A stretch of 64,000 bases of DNA from positions 62,001 through 126,000 of the forward strand of contig FLQS01000010.1 in NCBI GenBank assembly GCA_900078375.1. The letters run 5' to 3'. This document shows positions 29,135 through 39,492 of this stretch, one piece after another (position 1 is the first letter of the stretch; each line of letters starts with the position of its first letter). The stretch is from an uncultured Mycobacterium sp. (lineage in GTDB: Bacteria; Actinomycetota; Actinomycetes; Mycobacteriales; Mycobacteriaceae). Both the position numbers and the translations under genes were made by a program. A model generated the notes under the pieces. The model ran no database searches. It had not been told where the DNA came from and was given only the letters and a program-made list of their open reading frames with translations.

Positions 29135-30403
29135 CTAGAGCCCACGGACACCGGCGTTGTGCGCGTCGATGCGCTCTAGCCGGCCCTCGGTGAAGGACGC
29201 GATCTGATCGACGACCACACGCATCCGGGCTGCGTCGTCGGCGGCGGCGTTGAACTCGGGGGCGAAGATCGGATCCAGCGTCGCGGGCGCACCGTTGCGC
29301 AACCAGTGCGCGACCTGGTGGACGCGTTCCCGCTGCTGTGCCTGCAGTTCGAGGTGCCGCGGGTCGGACATGATGAATTGCAGCGCCAGCGTCTTGAGCA
29401 ACGCGACCTCGGCCCGGACCGTTGCGGGCACCTGCAGATCCGCCTCATAGCGCACCAGCGGCTGCGGCCCGGCCTGCTCGTGGGTCAGCCGGACCGCCGC
29501 TGAAGCGAATCGGCCCACCAGTTCACTGGTCAGTCGCTTGAGTGCGACCGACGCCGCCAGAGTCCCGTCATACTTGCCGACGCCGGCCACCACCGGCAGC
29601 TGAGACAGTCGCTGCGCCGCGGCCTCCAGATCGTCGGCGCTCACGCCGCTGGACTCCCCCAGCCGGCCCAGCGCCGCCGCCGCGTCGTCGTCGGCCAGCA
29701 CCCGCAGGTCGATCCGGCCCGACACCACACCGTCCTCGACGTCGTGCACCGAGTAGGCGACGTCGTCGGCCCAGTCCATCACCTGCGATTCGAGGCAGGG
29801 CCGCTGCGACGGCGCGCTTCCCCGCACCCAGTCGGCCAGCGCCCGGTCGTCTTCGTAGAAGCCGAACTTGCGACCGCGCTCACCACGGAACCACGGGTAT
29901 TTCGTGACCGCGTCCAGCCCCGCGCGGGTGAGGTTCAGCCCGACGCTACGACCGTTCTCATCAAGCACTTTCGGCTCGATACGGGTCAGGATCCGGAAGT
30001 TCTGGGCGTTACCCTCGAAGCCGCCGCAGGCAGCCGCGAACTCGTCGAGGGCGCGTTCACCGTTGTGGCCGTACGGCGGGTGACCGATGTCGTGGGCCAG
30101 CCCCGCCATATCCACCAGGTCGGCATCGCAGCCCAGCGGCACCGCCATCCCCCGCCCGATCTGGGCAACCTCGAGCGAGTGGGTCAGCCGGGTGCGGGGG
30201 TTCTCACTCTCCCGAGGCCCAACGACCTGAGTCTTGTCGGCGAGCCGGCGAAGGGCAGCGCAATGCAGGACGCGCGCGCGGTCACGGGCGAAATCGGTGC
30301 GGTGCTCGGTCGACGTACCGGGCAGACCGGCAGTCTTCGGCAGCTCGTGCACCACCCGCTCACGGTCGGCCTCGTCGTAGTGGCCGTGCTCATTCGTCGT
30401 CAC
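29135..30403 (-). CDS. dgt: deoxyguanosinetriphosphate triphosphohydrolase-like protein
   Basis: 422 residues from GTG 30403, chosen because [18 protein letters not shown] lines up with the start of the M. tuberculosis protein and because longer starts would run into the divergent gene. HD-domain residues are present: [37 protein letters not shown], and [18 protein letters not shown]. Cleaves dNTPs to nucleosides and triphosphate. Upstream of dnaG in one unit. Confidence 0.93.
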   Translation of the reverse strand: MTTNEHGHYDEADRERVVHELPKTAGLPGTSTEHRTDFARDRARVLHCAALRRLADKTQVVGPRESENPRTRLTHSLEVAQIGRGMAVPLGCDADLVDMAGLAHDIGHPPYGHNGERALDEFAAACGGFEGNAQNFRILTRIEPKVLDENGRSVGLNLTRAGLDAVTKYPWFRGERGRKFGFYEDDRALADWVRGSAPSQRPCLESQVMDWADDVAYSVHDVEDGVVSGRIDLRVLADDDAAAALGRLGESSGVSADDLEAAAQRLSQLPVVAGVGKYDGTLAASVALKRLTSELVGRFASAAVRLTHEQAGPQPLVRYEADLQVPATVRAEVALLKTLALQFIMSDPRHLELQAQQRERVHQVAHWLRNGAPATLDPIFAPEFNAAADDAARMRVVVDQIASFTEGRLERIDAHNAGVRGL

Positions 30404-30446
30404 CGAGGCATAGTCTGCCAGCCCCGCCCTACTACATTTGACGCTC

Positions 30447-32459
30447 ATGCGCCTCGCACGTGTGCTCAGCCTGCTCGTGGCCATCCTGACCGCCGCCACC
30501 TTGGTCGCGCCCGCCGCGGTGGCCGAGCCGCCATTGCGGCTGCCCGACTACGTCACCGACAACGCCGGCGCCCTGAGCGCCGGACAGCTCGCCAGCGTGC
30601 AGCAGGCGGTCGACACGCTCTACCGCGACCGCCACGTGCGGCTCTGGGTGGTCTTCGTCGACTCCTTCGCCCCCAAGACCGCGACGGCGTGGGCCGACGG
30701 CACCCGCAGCCTCAGCGATCTGGGGAACCAGGACGCGATCCTGGCGGTCGCGACCGGGCAGCGCTCGTATGCCTTCCTGGTGCCGTCGGCGGCCGCTGGC
30801 GGTGCCACCTCCACCCAGGTCGACAACATCCGGGTGAACAAGGTCGAGCCGGCGCTGCACAACAGCGACTGGGCAGGCGCGGCGATCGAGGCCGCCAACG
30901 GGCTGGCGGGGTTGGGCGCCAGCAGCGGCAGCTCTGGCGGATTCTCGTTGGTTCCGCTGCTGATCATCATCGCGATCATCCTGGTGGTGGTCGCGCTGCT
31001 GGTGTTGTGGAGCCGCCGGCGCCGGCATAAGCGGCATGAAGCCGAGGTGGCGGCCGCCAAGCGGGTGGACCCGACCGACCCCAATGCGCTGGCGGCCGTC
31101 CCCCTCGATGCCCTCGACGAATTGTCCCGGTCGATCGTCGTCGACGTCGACAACGCCGTGCGCACCAGCACCAACGAATTGGCCTTGGCCGCCGAAGAAT
31201 TCGGCCAACAACAGGCGGATCGGTTCAGCAGGGCCGTGGAAAACGCCAAGGCCGCTCTGCAGCAGGCGTTCAACGTGCGCCAGCAACTTGACGACGCGAT
31301 TCCCGAAACGCCGGCCCAGCGCCGTGATCTGCTCACCCGGGTCGTGGTCACAGCCGCGCGGGCCGACCGCGACCTGGATGCCCAGACCCAAGCGTTCCAT
31401 GAACTTCGGGATCTGGTCATCAACGCCCCCGACCGGCTCGACGGGCTGACCCAGAAGTTGGTGGATGTCAGCGCCCGTATCGATCCCGCCCAGTCGACGC
31501 TGACCCAGCTGCACAGCGAGTTTGCCGATACCGCATTGACTTCGGTGGCGCGCAACGTCGCCGCCGCCAAGGAGCGGCTGGATTTCGCCGACCACTCGAT
31601 CAGCCGCGCCCGCGCGCTGGTGGCCAAGCCGGTCGCCGGCCAGCAAGGCGAACTGGTCGACTGCGTGCGCGCCGCGGAATCGGCTCTGCAGCAAGCCGGT
31701 TCGATGCTGGACGCGGTGGACAGCGCGGCCAGTGACATCAGGCGCGCGGTGGCCACCCTGCCTGCGGCGATCGCCGATACCCAGCAGGGCATCAACCAGG
31801 CCGTGGCCCAGCTGACCGAGGGCGGACTGTCCAACACCGCCGAGCTGACCGAGGCGCGTGATGCCGCGGTGAAGGCGGTGACCGCCGCGCAGACCGGCGG
31901 GGCGGCCGACCCGTTGGGCGCGTTCACCCAGTTGACCCAGGCCGACGCCGACCTCGACCGGCTGCTGGCCGGTGTGACAGAGGAGCGCGAAACCGCTGAG
32001 CGGCTGGGCCGGTCGTTCGACCAGGCGCTGTTCACCGCGCAGTCGCGGGTGCGCTCGGTGTCGGACTACATCGACACCCGCCGCGGCAGTGTCGGGCCCG
32101 AGGCGCGGACCCGAATCAGCGAAGCCGTGCGCCAACTCGAGGCCGCGCAGGCCAAGCAGAAAACCAACATCACCGAGGCGATCGCCCACGCCAACGGCGC
32201 GTCGATGCTGGCCGCTCAGGCTCAACAGCTGGCCAACAACGACGTCCAATCGGCCCAGCGGACATACATGAATCACTATGGCGGAGTGGGTGGCTCGTCG
32301 AACATGGGCGCGGTGATCGGCGGGATCATCCTCGGCAACATCTTGTCCGGCGGTATGCGCGGCGGGTTCGGTGGCGGCGGGTGGTCGTCGACGACCTTCG
32401 GCGGATCGTCGGGATCGTCCGGGGGCGGCGGGATGCTGGGCGGCGGCGGGCGCTTCTAG
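30447..32459 (+). CDS. secreted or membrane-anchored TPM-domain protein (Rv2345-like)
   Basis: About 670 residues. Signal peptide ([20 protein letters not shown]), then a TPM domain ([40 protein letters not shown]) facing outside, a transmembrane helix near residue 175 ([20 protein letters not shown]), and a long cytoplasmic coiled-coil part of about 400 residues. The end is Gly/Ser-rich ([20 protein letters not shown]). ATG 30438 is an alternative. TPM proteins are thought to assist membrane or envelope protein quality control. Confidence 0.9.
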   Translation: MRLARVLSLLVAILTAATLVAPAAVAEPPLRLPDYVTDNAGALSAGQLASVQQAVDTLYRDRHVRLWVVFVDSFAPKTATAWADGTRSLSDLGNQDAILAVATGQRSYAFLVPSAAAGGATSTQVDNIRVNKVEPALHNSDWAGAAIEAANGLAGLGASSGSSGGFSLVPLLIIIAIILVVVALLVLWSRRRRHKRHEAEVAAAKRVDPTDPNALAAVPLDALDELSRSIVVDVDNAVRTSTNELALAAEEFGQQQADRFSRAVENAKAALQQAFNVRQQLDDAIPETPAQRRDLLTRVVVTAARADRDLDAQTQAFHELRDLVINAPDRLDGLTQKLVDVSARIDPAQSTLTQLHSEFADTALTSVARNVAAAKERLDFADHSISRARALVAKPVAGQQGELVDCVRAAESALQQAGSMLDAVDSAASDIRRAVATLPAAIADTQQGINQAVAQLTEGGLSNTAELTEARDAAVKAVTAAQTGGAADPLGAFTQLTQADADLDRLLAGVTEERETAERLGRSFDQALFTAQSRVRSVSDYIDTRRGSVGPEARTRISEAVRQLEAAQAKQKTNITEAIAHANGASMLAAQAQQLANNDVQSAQRTYMNHYGGVGGSSNMGAVIGGIILGNILSGGMRGGFGGGGWSSTTFGGSSGSSGGGGMLGGGGRF

Positions 32460-32491
32460 CCCGCGAATAATGCTTGACTTCAGCCACCACT

Positions 32492-32510
32492 TAGTTGACG
32501 CTGTCAACTA
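32492..32510. promoter_or_regulatory. operator palindrome of the MarR-GNAT regulator
   Basis: TAGTTGACGCTGTCAACTA has 8-bp arms around GCT. Its last base is the A of the ATG at 32510, so a bound repressor would block transcription start or translation of the gene it precedes. Size and symmetry fit MarR-family sites. Confidence 0.65.
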
Positions 32511-33421
32511 TGGCTGTTTCAGACATTGCGCACATTCGCGCTTTCAACCGTTTCTACACGCGGGTACTGGGACTTCTGCAGCCTGACCTGGCCGGATCCG
32601 GGTTCAGCCTGACGGAAGCGCGCGTGCTTTACGAAGTCGCCCAGTCCGCCTCGACGACGGTGGCCGAACTGCGACGCTCCCTCGATCTCGACGCGGGCTA
32701 CCTCAGCCGGATCCTGTCCGGCTTCACTCGGACAGGCATCCTCACCCGCGAGTCATCGGCCGGCGACGCCAGACGCCAGGTAGTCGCCTTGACCGAGGAC
32801 GGGCGGCGCGCGTTCGCCGAACTCGACAGGCTGCAGGCTGATGCGATCGAGAAGATGTTGGCACCGCTGGATGCCGCCCAGCGCGCACGACTGACCGCCG
32901 CGATGCACAGCATCCGGGACGTGCTCGGCGACCGTCCCCGCTCACGTGGATTGGTATTGCGCGCCCCGGAACCGGGTGACCTGGGCTGGGTGGTCGAACG
33001 TCATGGCTACCGCTACGCCCATGAATACGGTTGGGATGCAACATTCGAAAGCCTGGTGGCTCAAGTCGTCGGGGGATTCGAACACGACGGCAGGCGTGCC
33101 GCGGCCTGGATCGCGGAGCTGGACGGGGAACGGGTGGGTTGCGTGTTCTGCACGCCGGCCGGCGACGAGGGCGTGGCTCAACTGCGACTCCTCCTAGTCG
33201 AGCCCAGCGCCCGCGGCGCGGGAGTCGGAACCCGGTTGGTCCAGGAATGTCTACGGTTCGCCAAACGCGCCGGCTACACGCGAATCATGTTGTGGACCAA
33301 CGATGTACTGGTGGAAGCTCGCAGGATCTACGAACGCGCCGGATTCCAGATCGACCGTCGCGAAGCCCACCACAGCTTCGGACACGATCTCGTCGGCGAG
33401 TACTGGTCCCGAGACCTGTGA
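32510..33421 (+). CDS. MarR-type regulator fused to a GNAT acetyltransferase
   Basis: 303 residues. Residues 1-140 are a MarR winged helix (FSLTEARVLYEVAQSASTTV; LDAGYLSRILSGFTRTGILT; RESSAGDARRQVVALTEDG). Residues 150-303 are a GNAT domain with LRLLLVEPSARGAGVGTRLV (acetyl-CoA loop) and ARRIYERAGFQIDRRE. Such fusions are known in actinobacteria; the acetyl acceptor is unknown. Probably autoregulated through the palindrome at its start. Confidence 0.9.
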   Translation: MAVSDIAHIRAFNRFYTRVLGLLQPDLAGSGFSLTEARVLYEVAQSASTTVAELRRSLDLDAGYLSRILSGFTRTGILTRESSAGDARRQVVALTEDGRRAFAELDRLQADAIEKMLAPLDAAQRARLTAAMHSIRDVLGDRPRSRGLVLRAPEPGDLGWVVERHGYRYAHEYGWDATFESLVAQVVGGFEHDGRRAAAWIAELDGERVGCVFCTPAGDEGVAQLRLLLVEPSARGAGVGTRLVQECLRFAKRAGYTRIMLWTNDVLVEARRIYERAGFQIDRREAHHSFGHDLVGEYWSRDL

Positions 33422-33424
33422 GCT

Positions 33425-34804
33425 CTACCCCTTGAGGCGGGTGGCCAGGTAGTCGACGACCGAGTCGATGCCGATGCGCTCCTGCGTCATCTCGTCGCGC
33501 TCACGGACGGTGACCGCCTGGTCGTCGAGGGTGTCGAAATCGACTGTCACACAGTACGGCGTGCCGATCTCGTCCTGGCGGCGGTAGCGCCGGCCGATCG
33601 CACCGGCGTCGTCGAACTCGATGTTCCAGTACTTGCGCAGCTCGGCGGCCAGATCCTTGGCCTTGGGGCTGAGGTCGGCGTGCCGGGACAGCGGCAGCAC
33701 CGCCGCCTTGACCGGCGCCAGCCGGGGGTCCAGCCGCAACACCGTGCGCTTGTCCACCCCGCCCTTGGCGTTGGGGGCCTCGTCCTCGGCGTACGCGTCG
33801 ACCAGGAACGCCATGAACGAACGGGTAAGTCCCGCTGCGGGTTCGATGACGTAGGGGATGTAGCGGGTGTCAGCGGCCTGGTCGTAGAACGACAGGTCGG
33901 TACCGGAATGCGCCGAGTGCGTCTTGAGGTCGAAGTCGGTGCGGTTGGCGATACCTTCGAGCTCGCCCCACGGGTTGCCACCGAAGCCGAACTTGTACTC
34001 GATGTCGGTGGTGCCGGCCGAGTAGTGCGACAGCTTTTCCAAGGGATGCTCGTAGAGCCTCAGGTTGTCGGGGTTGATGCCGAGGTCGGTGTACCACTGC
34101 AGCCGGGTGTCGATCCAGTACTTGTGCCATTCCGGCGCGGTGTCGGGCTCGACGAAGAACTCCATCTCCATCTGCTCGAACTCGCGGGTGCGGAAGATGA
34201 AGTTGCCCGGGGTGATCTCGTTGCGGAAGCTCTTGCCGATCTGGCCGATGCCGAACGGCGGCTTCTTGCGCGAGGTCGTCACCACATTGGCGAAGTTCAC
34301 GAAGATGCCCTGCGCGGTCTCCGGGCGCAAGTAGTGCAGGCCCTCCTCGGATTCGATCGGCCCGAGGTAGGTCTTGAGCATCATGTTGAATTCACGGGGC
34401 TCGGTCCACTGGCCCTTGGTGCCGCAGTCCGGGCAGACGATCTCGGACATCGGCACATCATCGGGCTCGCCACCCTTCTTCAGGGCGTAGGCCTCTTGAA
34501 GGTGGTCCTGGCGATGACGCTTGTGGCAGTTCAGGCACTCGATGAGCGGATCGTGGAACACCTCGACGTGGCCGGAGGCGACCCACACCTCGCGCGGCAG
34601 GATGATCGAGCTGTCCAGGCCGACGACGTCGTCGCGGCCGGTCACCACCGAGCGCCACCACTGACGCTTGATGTTCTCCTTGAGCTCGACGCCGAGCGGG
34701 CCGTAGTCCCACGCCGACTTGGTACCGCCGTAGATCTCGCCGGCTGGGTAGACCAAACCACGACGCTTGGCCAGATTGACGACGGAATCAATGACGGACG
34801 CCAC
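33425..34804 (-). CDS. glyS: glycyl-tRNA synthetase, class II
   Basis: 459 residues from GTG 34804, which has AAGGAGTG upstream. Class II motifs: [20 protein letters not shown], motif 2 with [20 protein letters not shown] then [18 protein letters not shown], and [14 protein letters not shown] in motif 3. A zinc cluster ([12 protein letters not shown]...[10 protein letters not shown]) is inserted, as in the alpha2 bacterial enzyme. C-terminal anticodon-binding domain ([14 protein letters not shown]). Essential for glycine charging. Confidence 0.97.
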   Translation of the reverse strand: MASVIDSVVNLAKRRGLVYPAGEIYGGTKSAWDYGPLGVELKENIKRQWWRSVVTGRDDVVGLDSSIILPREVWVASGHVEVFHDPLIECLNCHKRHRQDHLQEAYALKKGGEPDDVPMSEIVCPDCGTKGQWTEPREFNMMLKTYLGPIESEEGLHYLRPETAQGIFVNFANVVTTSRKKPPFGIGQIGKSFRNEITPGNFIFRTREFEQMEMEFFVEPDTAPEWHKYWIDTRLQWYTDLGINPDNLRLYEHPLEKLSHYSAGTTDIEYKFGFGGNPWGELEGIANRTDFDLKTHSAHSGTDLSFYDQAADTRYIPYVIEPAAGLTRSFMAFLVDAYAEDEAPNAKGGVDKRTVLRLDPRLAPVKAAVLPLSRHADLSPKAKDLAAELRKYWNIEFDDAGAIGRRYRRQDEIGTPYCVTVDFDTLDDQAVTVRERDEMTQERIGIDSVVDYLATRLKG

Positions 34805-34837
34805 GATGGGTGTCACTCCTTGTCTATGTGCGGGCAA

Positions 34838-35115
34838 CAGCCCATACAGCCTAATGGGACTTGATCAGCGTGTCTTTGACGGGGATCTTGGTTCGTGAGC
34901 GGGAGGCTGATCACCGAGCCGCCGGCCGGTGAGCACTGGTACTGCCTGGAGTGATGGTCAACTCCTAGCGTTAGATCGTGCCCCGGCCGGTTGGTGAGGT
35001 CATCTGTAGCGCTCATGGGATGTCGTGCCCGTTTGAGCACTGATCCATTAGGTTGCCGCCGGGTGTCCTTCGGCTCGAACGGGTTTCATCCATATCGAGC
35101 TGAGGAGGCGATGCG
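34838..35115 (+). other. noncoding 5' region of the IS110-type element
   Basis: About 278 nt with no believable gene, ending in GAGGAGGCGATGCG before the transposase fragment. IS110 elements carry a long noncoding 5' end that in characterised members encodes the bridge RNA. Short self-complementary stretches (for example GGCTGATCACCGAGCC near 34906) are present. Element ends cannot be fixed because the family lacks terminal inverted repeats. Confidence 0.4.
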
Positions 35116-36172
35116 ATGCTCTTCGTCGGAGACGACTGGGCAGAAGACCACCACGACGTGTATCTGATGAACGACGCGGGCGACCGACTGGCCTCACGAC
35201 GGCTACCCGAAGGTCTAGCCGGGATCGGGATCGAAACCGACCGGGGCCTGTGGGTCGATGCGTTGACCGCGGCCGAGTATCAGGTGTTCGCGATCAATCC
35301 GCTGGCCGCGGCCCGCTACCGTGACCGCCACCATGTCTTGGGGGCCAAGTCCGACGCCTCTGATGCCAAACTGTTGGCCGATCTGGTGCGCACCGACCGG
35401 CACAACCACCGCCTGATCGCCGGCGACACCGACGCGGCCGCGGCGATCAAGGTGCTGGCCTGGGCGCATCAGAACCTGATCTGGGCCGCGCCCCGACCCC
35501 CGCCGACGCTAGACGTTTGAGCCTGTCCAAGATCCGGTCTGCGCTCAAAGCTGCTGGGCGCCAACGCAACCTCGACAGCCGAGCATTACAGATTCAGGAA
35601 CTGCTGCGCACCGAACAGCTCGCCGCACCCGCGGCGGTCACCGCCGCCTTCGGGTCCAGCACCCGAGCCGCGGTCGGCATCATCGCCGAACTCAACCACC
35701 AGATCAGCCATCTCGAGGTTGAACTGGCGACACATTTTGAGGCACACCCGGACGCCGACATCTACCGCTCCCTGCCAGGACTTCGTGTCATCCTCGGCGC
35801 CCGGGTGCTCGGTGAGTTCGGGGACGACCCGAACCGATACACCAGCGCCAAGTGTCGCAAAAACTACGCCGGAACATCACCATTGACCATCGCGTCAGGC
35901 CGCAAACGCGCCGTGCTGGCCCGCCACATCCGCAACCGCCGCCTCTACGACGCCATCGACGCCTGGGCCTTCTGCGCCATCACACGCAGTCCCGGAGCGC
36001 GCGCTACTACGACCAGCACAGAGCGGCTGGAGACCTACACCACCAAGCCCTACGCGCCCTCGGCAACCGGCTCGTCAGCATCCTCCACGGCTGCCTACGC
36101 CACCACACCACGTACAACGAACACAAAGCCTGGGGACACCGACAGAACACCCCAACAACCCACGCCGCTTGA
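35116..36172 (+). pseudogene. decayed IS110-family transposase
   Basis: Three frames carry successive parts. 35116-35520 has the DEDD N-domain (MLFVGDDWAEDHHDVYLMND; NPLAAARYRDRHHVLGAKSD; ASDAKLLADLVRTD), 35517 to about 36000 the Transposase_20 domain (YRSLPGLRVILGARVLGEFG; KCRKNYAGTSPLTIASGRKR), and a third frame to 36172 the end (YYDQHRAAGDLHHQALRALG; NRLVSILHGCLRHHTTYNEH). Compared with full-length family members, about 30 residues are missing after LPEGLAGI and a larger block after NLIW. At least two frameshifts and two deletions make it inactive. It separates glyS from arsR. Confidence 0.88.
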
Positions 36173-36255
36173 CAACTTACGCAGTTGGGATGTCTAACGA
36201 TGGGCCAAACCAACTTTTGACATGCGTGATCGTGCATGGAAAAGTGGTGGTTAAG

Positions 36256-36270
36256 TGGAAATCGTTTCCA
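36256..36270. promoter_or_regulatory. candidate operator upstream of arsR-zur
   Basis: TGGAAATCGTTTCCA is a perfect 6+3+6 palindrome 20 nt before the arsR ATG, next to the ribosome site. In M. tuberculosis the homologous pair is autoregulated by its zinc-responsive SmtB-type product, so this is the likely site. The exact protein bound is inferred. Confidence 0.5.
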
Positions 36271-36289
36271 ATAACGCGGAGGTGGCGGC

Positions 36290-36622
36290 ATGACCGCATC
36301 CACTCACGGCCGGGTCGACGAACTGTCGTCGCCGCACGCCGACATTCTGGACCACGCCGGTGAGCTGCTGCGCGCGCTGGCCGCACCGGTGCGCATCGCG
36401 ATCGTGCTGCAACTGCGGGAATCCCAGCGCTGTGTGCACGAACTCGTCGATGCGCTCGACGTCCCGCAGCCGCTGGTCAGCCAGCACCTCCGGATCCTCA
36501 AGGCTGCCGGGGTGGTGGCCGGCGAACGCTCGGGGCGCGAGGTGATGTACCGGCTGGTGGACGATCACCTGGCCGAGATCGTCGTCGCCGCAATCAGCCA
36601 TGCCGGCGAGGACCGTCCGTGA
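36290..36622 (+). CDS. ArsR/SmtB-family metal sensor
   Basis: 110 residues, RBS GGAGGTGG. ALAAPVRIAIVLQLRESQRC then VHELVDALDVPQPLVSQHLR and ILKAAGVVAGERSGREVMYR is the winged helix; DDHLAEIVVAAISHAGED is the alpha5 region with Asp/His zinc ligands of SmtB. Homologue of Rv2358, which represses itself and zur when zinc is low. Overlaps zur by 4 nt. Confidence 0.92.
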   Translation: MTASTHGRVDELSSPHADILDHAGELLRALAAPVRIAIVLQLRESQRCVHELVDALDVPQPLVSQHLRILKAAGVVAGERSGREVMYRLVDDHLAEIVVAAISHAGEDRP

Positions 36623-37041
36623 CCGGAGCCGACATTCGTCCCCGCGCCGCCGCGACCGGGGTGCGCGCCACCCGCCAGCGGGCGGCCATCATCGCGCTGC
36701 TCGACACCGTCGACGAATTCCGGTCGGCCCAGGAGTTGCACGACGAGCTGCGCCGACGCGGCGAGAACATCGGGCTCACCACGGTCTACCGGACACTGCA
36801 GTCACTGTCGGCGGCCGATCTGGTGGACATGGTGCGCACCGACACCGGGGAGTCGATGTACCGGCGCTGCGAAGGCGACGATCATCACCATCATCTGGTG
36901 TGCCGTAGCTGCGGTGCGGCCGTCGAGGTCAGCGGGCGCGAGGTCGAGGCCTGGGCCGCCGAAGTGGCGCAGGCGCACGGGTTTTCCGAAGTGAGCCACA
37001 CGATCGAACTGTTCGGCACCTGTAGCCAGTGCCGGGGCTGA
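36619..37041 (+). CDS. zur: zinc uptake regulator, Fur family
   Basis: 140 residues, GTG in a GTGA overlap with arsR. N-terminal DNA-binding part (RATRQRAAIIALLDTVDEFR; LTTVYRTLQSLSAADLVDMV), metal site (DDHHHHLVCRSCGAAVEVSG) and second CxxC at the end (FGTCSQCRG), which marks the structural zinc. Represses zinc import and alternative ribosomal protein genes when zinc is plentiful. Same as FurB/Rv2359 in M. tuberculosis. Confidence 0.94.
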   Translation: MTGADIRPRAAATGVRATRQRAAIIALLDTVDEFRSAQELHDELRRRGENIGLTTVYRTLQSLSAADLVDMVRTDTGESMYRRCEGDDHHHHLVCRSCGAAVEVSGREVEAWAAEVAQAHGFSEVSHTIELFGTCSQCRG

Positions 37042-37346
37042 TCAAGGGGCCCACGCGCACCATAGGGTTGCTGCCCGCCTTCGAGCGACAAATGGGCGGC
37101 ACCGCTAGGGAGCGCGGCAAGGGGCAACATCGAGATCGACGTGGGCGTGAGGCCTTCTCGAACTTTCCTGCGCTGCCGTCGATCTCGGCGAGCCCGGCGT
37201 AGGGCCGCGGGCGTTGTCGCTCAGAGGCGGGCACCGAACGTGGCTTCCCAGGAGACCGCAGCCACGAGAGTTCCGCCGAGGTCGACGTTTGTAGGCTCCG
37301 CACTCGAACTTCGGCCGCGAATCGTCGGTTTGGGCGCGAAGGGGAT
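37042..37346. repeat. noncoding gap with three copies of a CGAGATCGACG-type motif
   Basis: 305 nt without a gene. CGAGATCGACG at 37131-37141, its inverse GTCGATCTCGGCG at 37178-37190, and CGCCGAGGTCGACGTTTG at 37274-37290 are related. They lie between the zur stop and the convergent stop of the next gene, so they may be part of a dispersed mycobacterial intergenic element or a terminator region. Confidence 0.4.
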
Positions 37347-37730
37347 TTAGTCGACGATTGCGCGGCGGGCATCGGCCCCACCGGCGAGCACCATCAGCAC
37401 CAGTGTCTGCAGTGCCGTGTCGGCCAGCCCCTCGCCGGGAAAGTTGTACCGCAGCATCACATCTCCACGCTTGCCGGACTCCACGAACGTCACAGTCCCC
37501 AGCATCGTCGACTGCGCAAGGGCGGCAACCCGTTTACGGAGATCGGCGTTGGCGGGCAGATCCCACGCCAGCACCTGTGTCACGGAAACCATCTCGATGT
37601 CGTCGGCAATCGTCACCGACCGCAGTGAGGCGAACGTCCCCTCGTAGCGCACCGTGAGTGCACCATCAGGTTCCACCTCGACGGGTACCACCGCGGTCAG
37701 CACCTCGGCCAGCCTGGCCCCTAGGTCCAC
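37347..37730 (-). CDS. conserved mycobacterial protein, Rv2360c-like
   Basis: 127 residues from GTG 37730, just after the uppS stop; the frame is open further but would overlap uppS. VDLGARLAEVLTAVVPVEVE, VRYEGTFASLRSVTIADDIE and RYNFPGEGLADTALQTLVLM. Looks like a small alpha/beta (type III chaperone-like) protein. Function unknown. Same position as in M. tuberculosis. Confidence 0.72.
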   Translation of the reverse strand: MDLGARLAEVLTAVVPVEVEPDGALTVRYEGTFASLRSVTIADDIEMVSVTQVLAWDLPANADLRKRVAALAQSTMLGTVTFVESGKRGDVMLRYNFPGEGLADTALQTLVLMVLAGGADARRAIVD

Positions 37731-37732
37731 GA

Positions 37733-38641
37733 TCAGGCCCGGCCGAAGCGCCGGTTTCGCTCGGCGTACTCTTCGCACGCCGCCCACAGATCCCGCCGGT
37801 CGTAATCTGGCCAGAGCTTGTCCTGGAACACATATTCGGCGTACGCGGACTGCCAGAGCATGAAGTTACTCGCCCGCTGCTCCCCCGACGTGCGGATGAA
37901 CAGGTCGACGTCAGGAATATCAGGCCGGTGCAGGTGCTCGGCGAGCGTGGCCTCGTTCACCCGTTCCGGATCGATCCGCCCGGCCGCCGCGTCACGCGCG
38001 ATTTGCTTTGCCGCCTCAGCGATTTCGGCTCGTCCGCCGTAGTTGACGCAATAGTTGACCGTGATCACGTCATTGCCGACGGTCATGTTCTCGGCGATGT
38101 CGAATTCCTTGATGACGCTGCGCCACATCCGCGCCCGCGACCCCACCCAGCGCATGTTGACGCCCATGGCGTCGAGGTTCTCGCGGCGCCGTCGCACCAC
38201 CTCACGGTTGAAGCCCATCAGGAAGCGCACCTCTTCGGTGCTACGCCGCCAGTTCTCCGTAGAGAACGCGTACACCGACAGATGCTGAATGCCGATCTCG
38301 ATGGCTCCGCAGGTGATGTCGATCAGCACCGCCTCGCCCATCTTGTGGCCTTCGGTGCGGCCCAACCCGCGCTGGGTGGCCCAGCGTCCGTTGCCGTCCA
38401 TCACGACGGCGACGTGCTTGGGCATCTGGTCGGCCGGGATGGCCGGCGGCACGGCCTTGGACGTGTGCTGGGGTGGGCGGCGCGGTCCACCGCCGGGCGC
38501 CGGCGGCAACTCGGGGAACACCACCGGCCATACCGAGGTGTCGGGAAATATCGGGTAGTCGTCGGGCGCGGGGGCGAGCTGCGGAAATTGGCCTTTCCGC
38601 TTGCGCTCAGCCCCCCGCCACGAGCTGGTTACCCGGTTCAT
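37733..38641 (-). CDS. uppS: decaprenyl diphosphate synthase
   Basis: 302 residues from ATG 38641; further ATGs upstream overlap recO more. [20 protein letters not shown] is the catalytic Asp and P-loop of cis-prenyltransferases; [40 protein letters not shown] and [20 protein letters not shown] are the other conserved regions. The long N-terminus with [20 protein letters not shown] matches the mycobacterial enzyme. Makes the C50 lipid carrier for wall arabinogalactan and peptidoglycan. Confidence 0.96.
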   Translation of the reverse strand: MNRVTSSWRGAERKRKGQFPQLAPAPDDYPIFPDTSVWPVVFPELPPAPGGGPRRPPQHTSKAVPPAIPADQMPKHVAVVMDGNGRWATQRGLGRTEGHKMGEAVLIDITCGAIEIGIQHLSVYAFSTENWRRSTEEVRFLMGFNREVVRRRRENLDAMGVNMRWVGSRARMWRSVIKEFDIAENMTVGNDVITVNYCVNYGGRAEIAEAAKQIARDAAAGRIDPERVNEATLAEHLHRPDIPDVDLFIRTSGEQRASNFMLWQSAYAEYVFQDKLWPDYDRRDLWAACEEYAERNRRFGRA

Positions 38642-39428
38642 CGCCATGGGCCTCATCCTGCCTGAACATCTCCTTAACGTGGTCAGCGGGCTGCCGGTAG
38701 ACACGCTCTACCAGCGGCAAGGTCCGTAGCTGGCGTTCCAGGTGCCACTGCAGATGCGCAGCTACCAGACCGCTGGCGTGGCTGCGGTGCGACGCCGACG
38801 ACGCCTCTGCGACCTCCCAGTCGCCGTCGTGCAGCGCCGACATCAGATCGAGCACCGCCTGCGGCGGGGTGGTCGAGCCTGACGGGCGGCAATGCATGCA
38901 GACGCTGCCACCAGCGGCGATGTGGAATGCGCGGTGCGGGCCCGGTGCCGCACAGCGGGCACACTCGATCAGCGAGGGCGCCCAGCCGGCGATACCCATG
39001 GCCCGCAGCAGGTAGGCGTCCAAGACCAGCTCACGGGACCGCGTCCCGTCCGCCACCGCCCGCAGCGCACCGACCGTGAGCCGGTGCAGCGCAGGCGCCG
39101 GCGCGCGCTCCTCGCCGGCCAGCCGCTCAGCGGTTTCCAGGACCGCACAAGCGCTGGTGTAACGGCCGTAGTCGCTGACGATGTCGGTGGCGAAGGCGTC
39201 GATGGACACCACCTGGGTGACGATGTCCAGATTGCGGCCGGGGTGCAGCTGGACGTCGATGTGCGCGAACGGCTCCAGCCGGGAGCCGAATTTGCTGCGG
39301 GTCCGGCGCACCCCCTTGGCGACCGCGCGGACCAGACCGTGGTCACGGGTCAGCAGGGTGATGATGCGGTCTGCTTCACCGAGCTTGTGCTGGCGCAGCA
39401 CAACAGCCCGATCCCGATACAACCGCAT
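38607..39428 (-). CDS. recO: DNA repair protein RecO
   Basis: 273 residues. [20 protein letters not shown] then [20 protein letters not shown] is the OB-fold start; a four-Cys zinc cluster ([11 protein letters not shown]...CMHCRPSG) and [18 protein letters not shown] follow. Helps load RecA and anneals SSB-coated strands. ATG 39428 is chosen to match the usual start. Overlaps uppS by 35 nt. Confidence 0.94.
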   Translation of the reverse strand: MRLYRDRAVVLRQHKLGEADRIITLLTRDHGLVRAVAKGVRRTRSKFGSRLEPFAHIDVQLHPGRNLDIVTQVVSIDAFATDIVSDYGRYTSACAVLETAERLAGEERAPAPALHRLTVGALRAVADGTRSRELVLDAYLLRAMGIAGWAPSLIECARCAAPGPHRAFHIAAGGSVCMHCRPSGSTTPPQAVLDLMSALHDGDWEVAEASSASHRSHASGLVAAHLQWHLERQLRTLPLVERVYRQPADHVKEMFRQDEAHGDEPGNQLVAGG

Positions 39429-39492
39429 CCATGCAGTTTCCCACCGCAATGCGACATAAGCGCGGACGCGCGCCGATAGTCTCGACGTCGCC

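Noticed and set aside
27221..29179. A 652-codon plus-strand frame over dnaG
   Set aside because: Antisense shadow of a GC-rich gene. dnaG has all family motifs on the minus strand.
30432..32507. A 691-codon open frame antisense to the TPM-domain gene
   Set aside because: It mirrors the third-codon GC bias of the sense gene and shows no domain. The sense strand has a signal peptide, TPM domain and transmembrane helix.
34813..35040. A 75-codon minus-strand frame upstream of glyS
   Set aside because: Composition is unlike protein, there is no ribosome site, and it lies in the IS110 noncoding leader.
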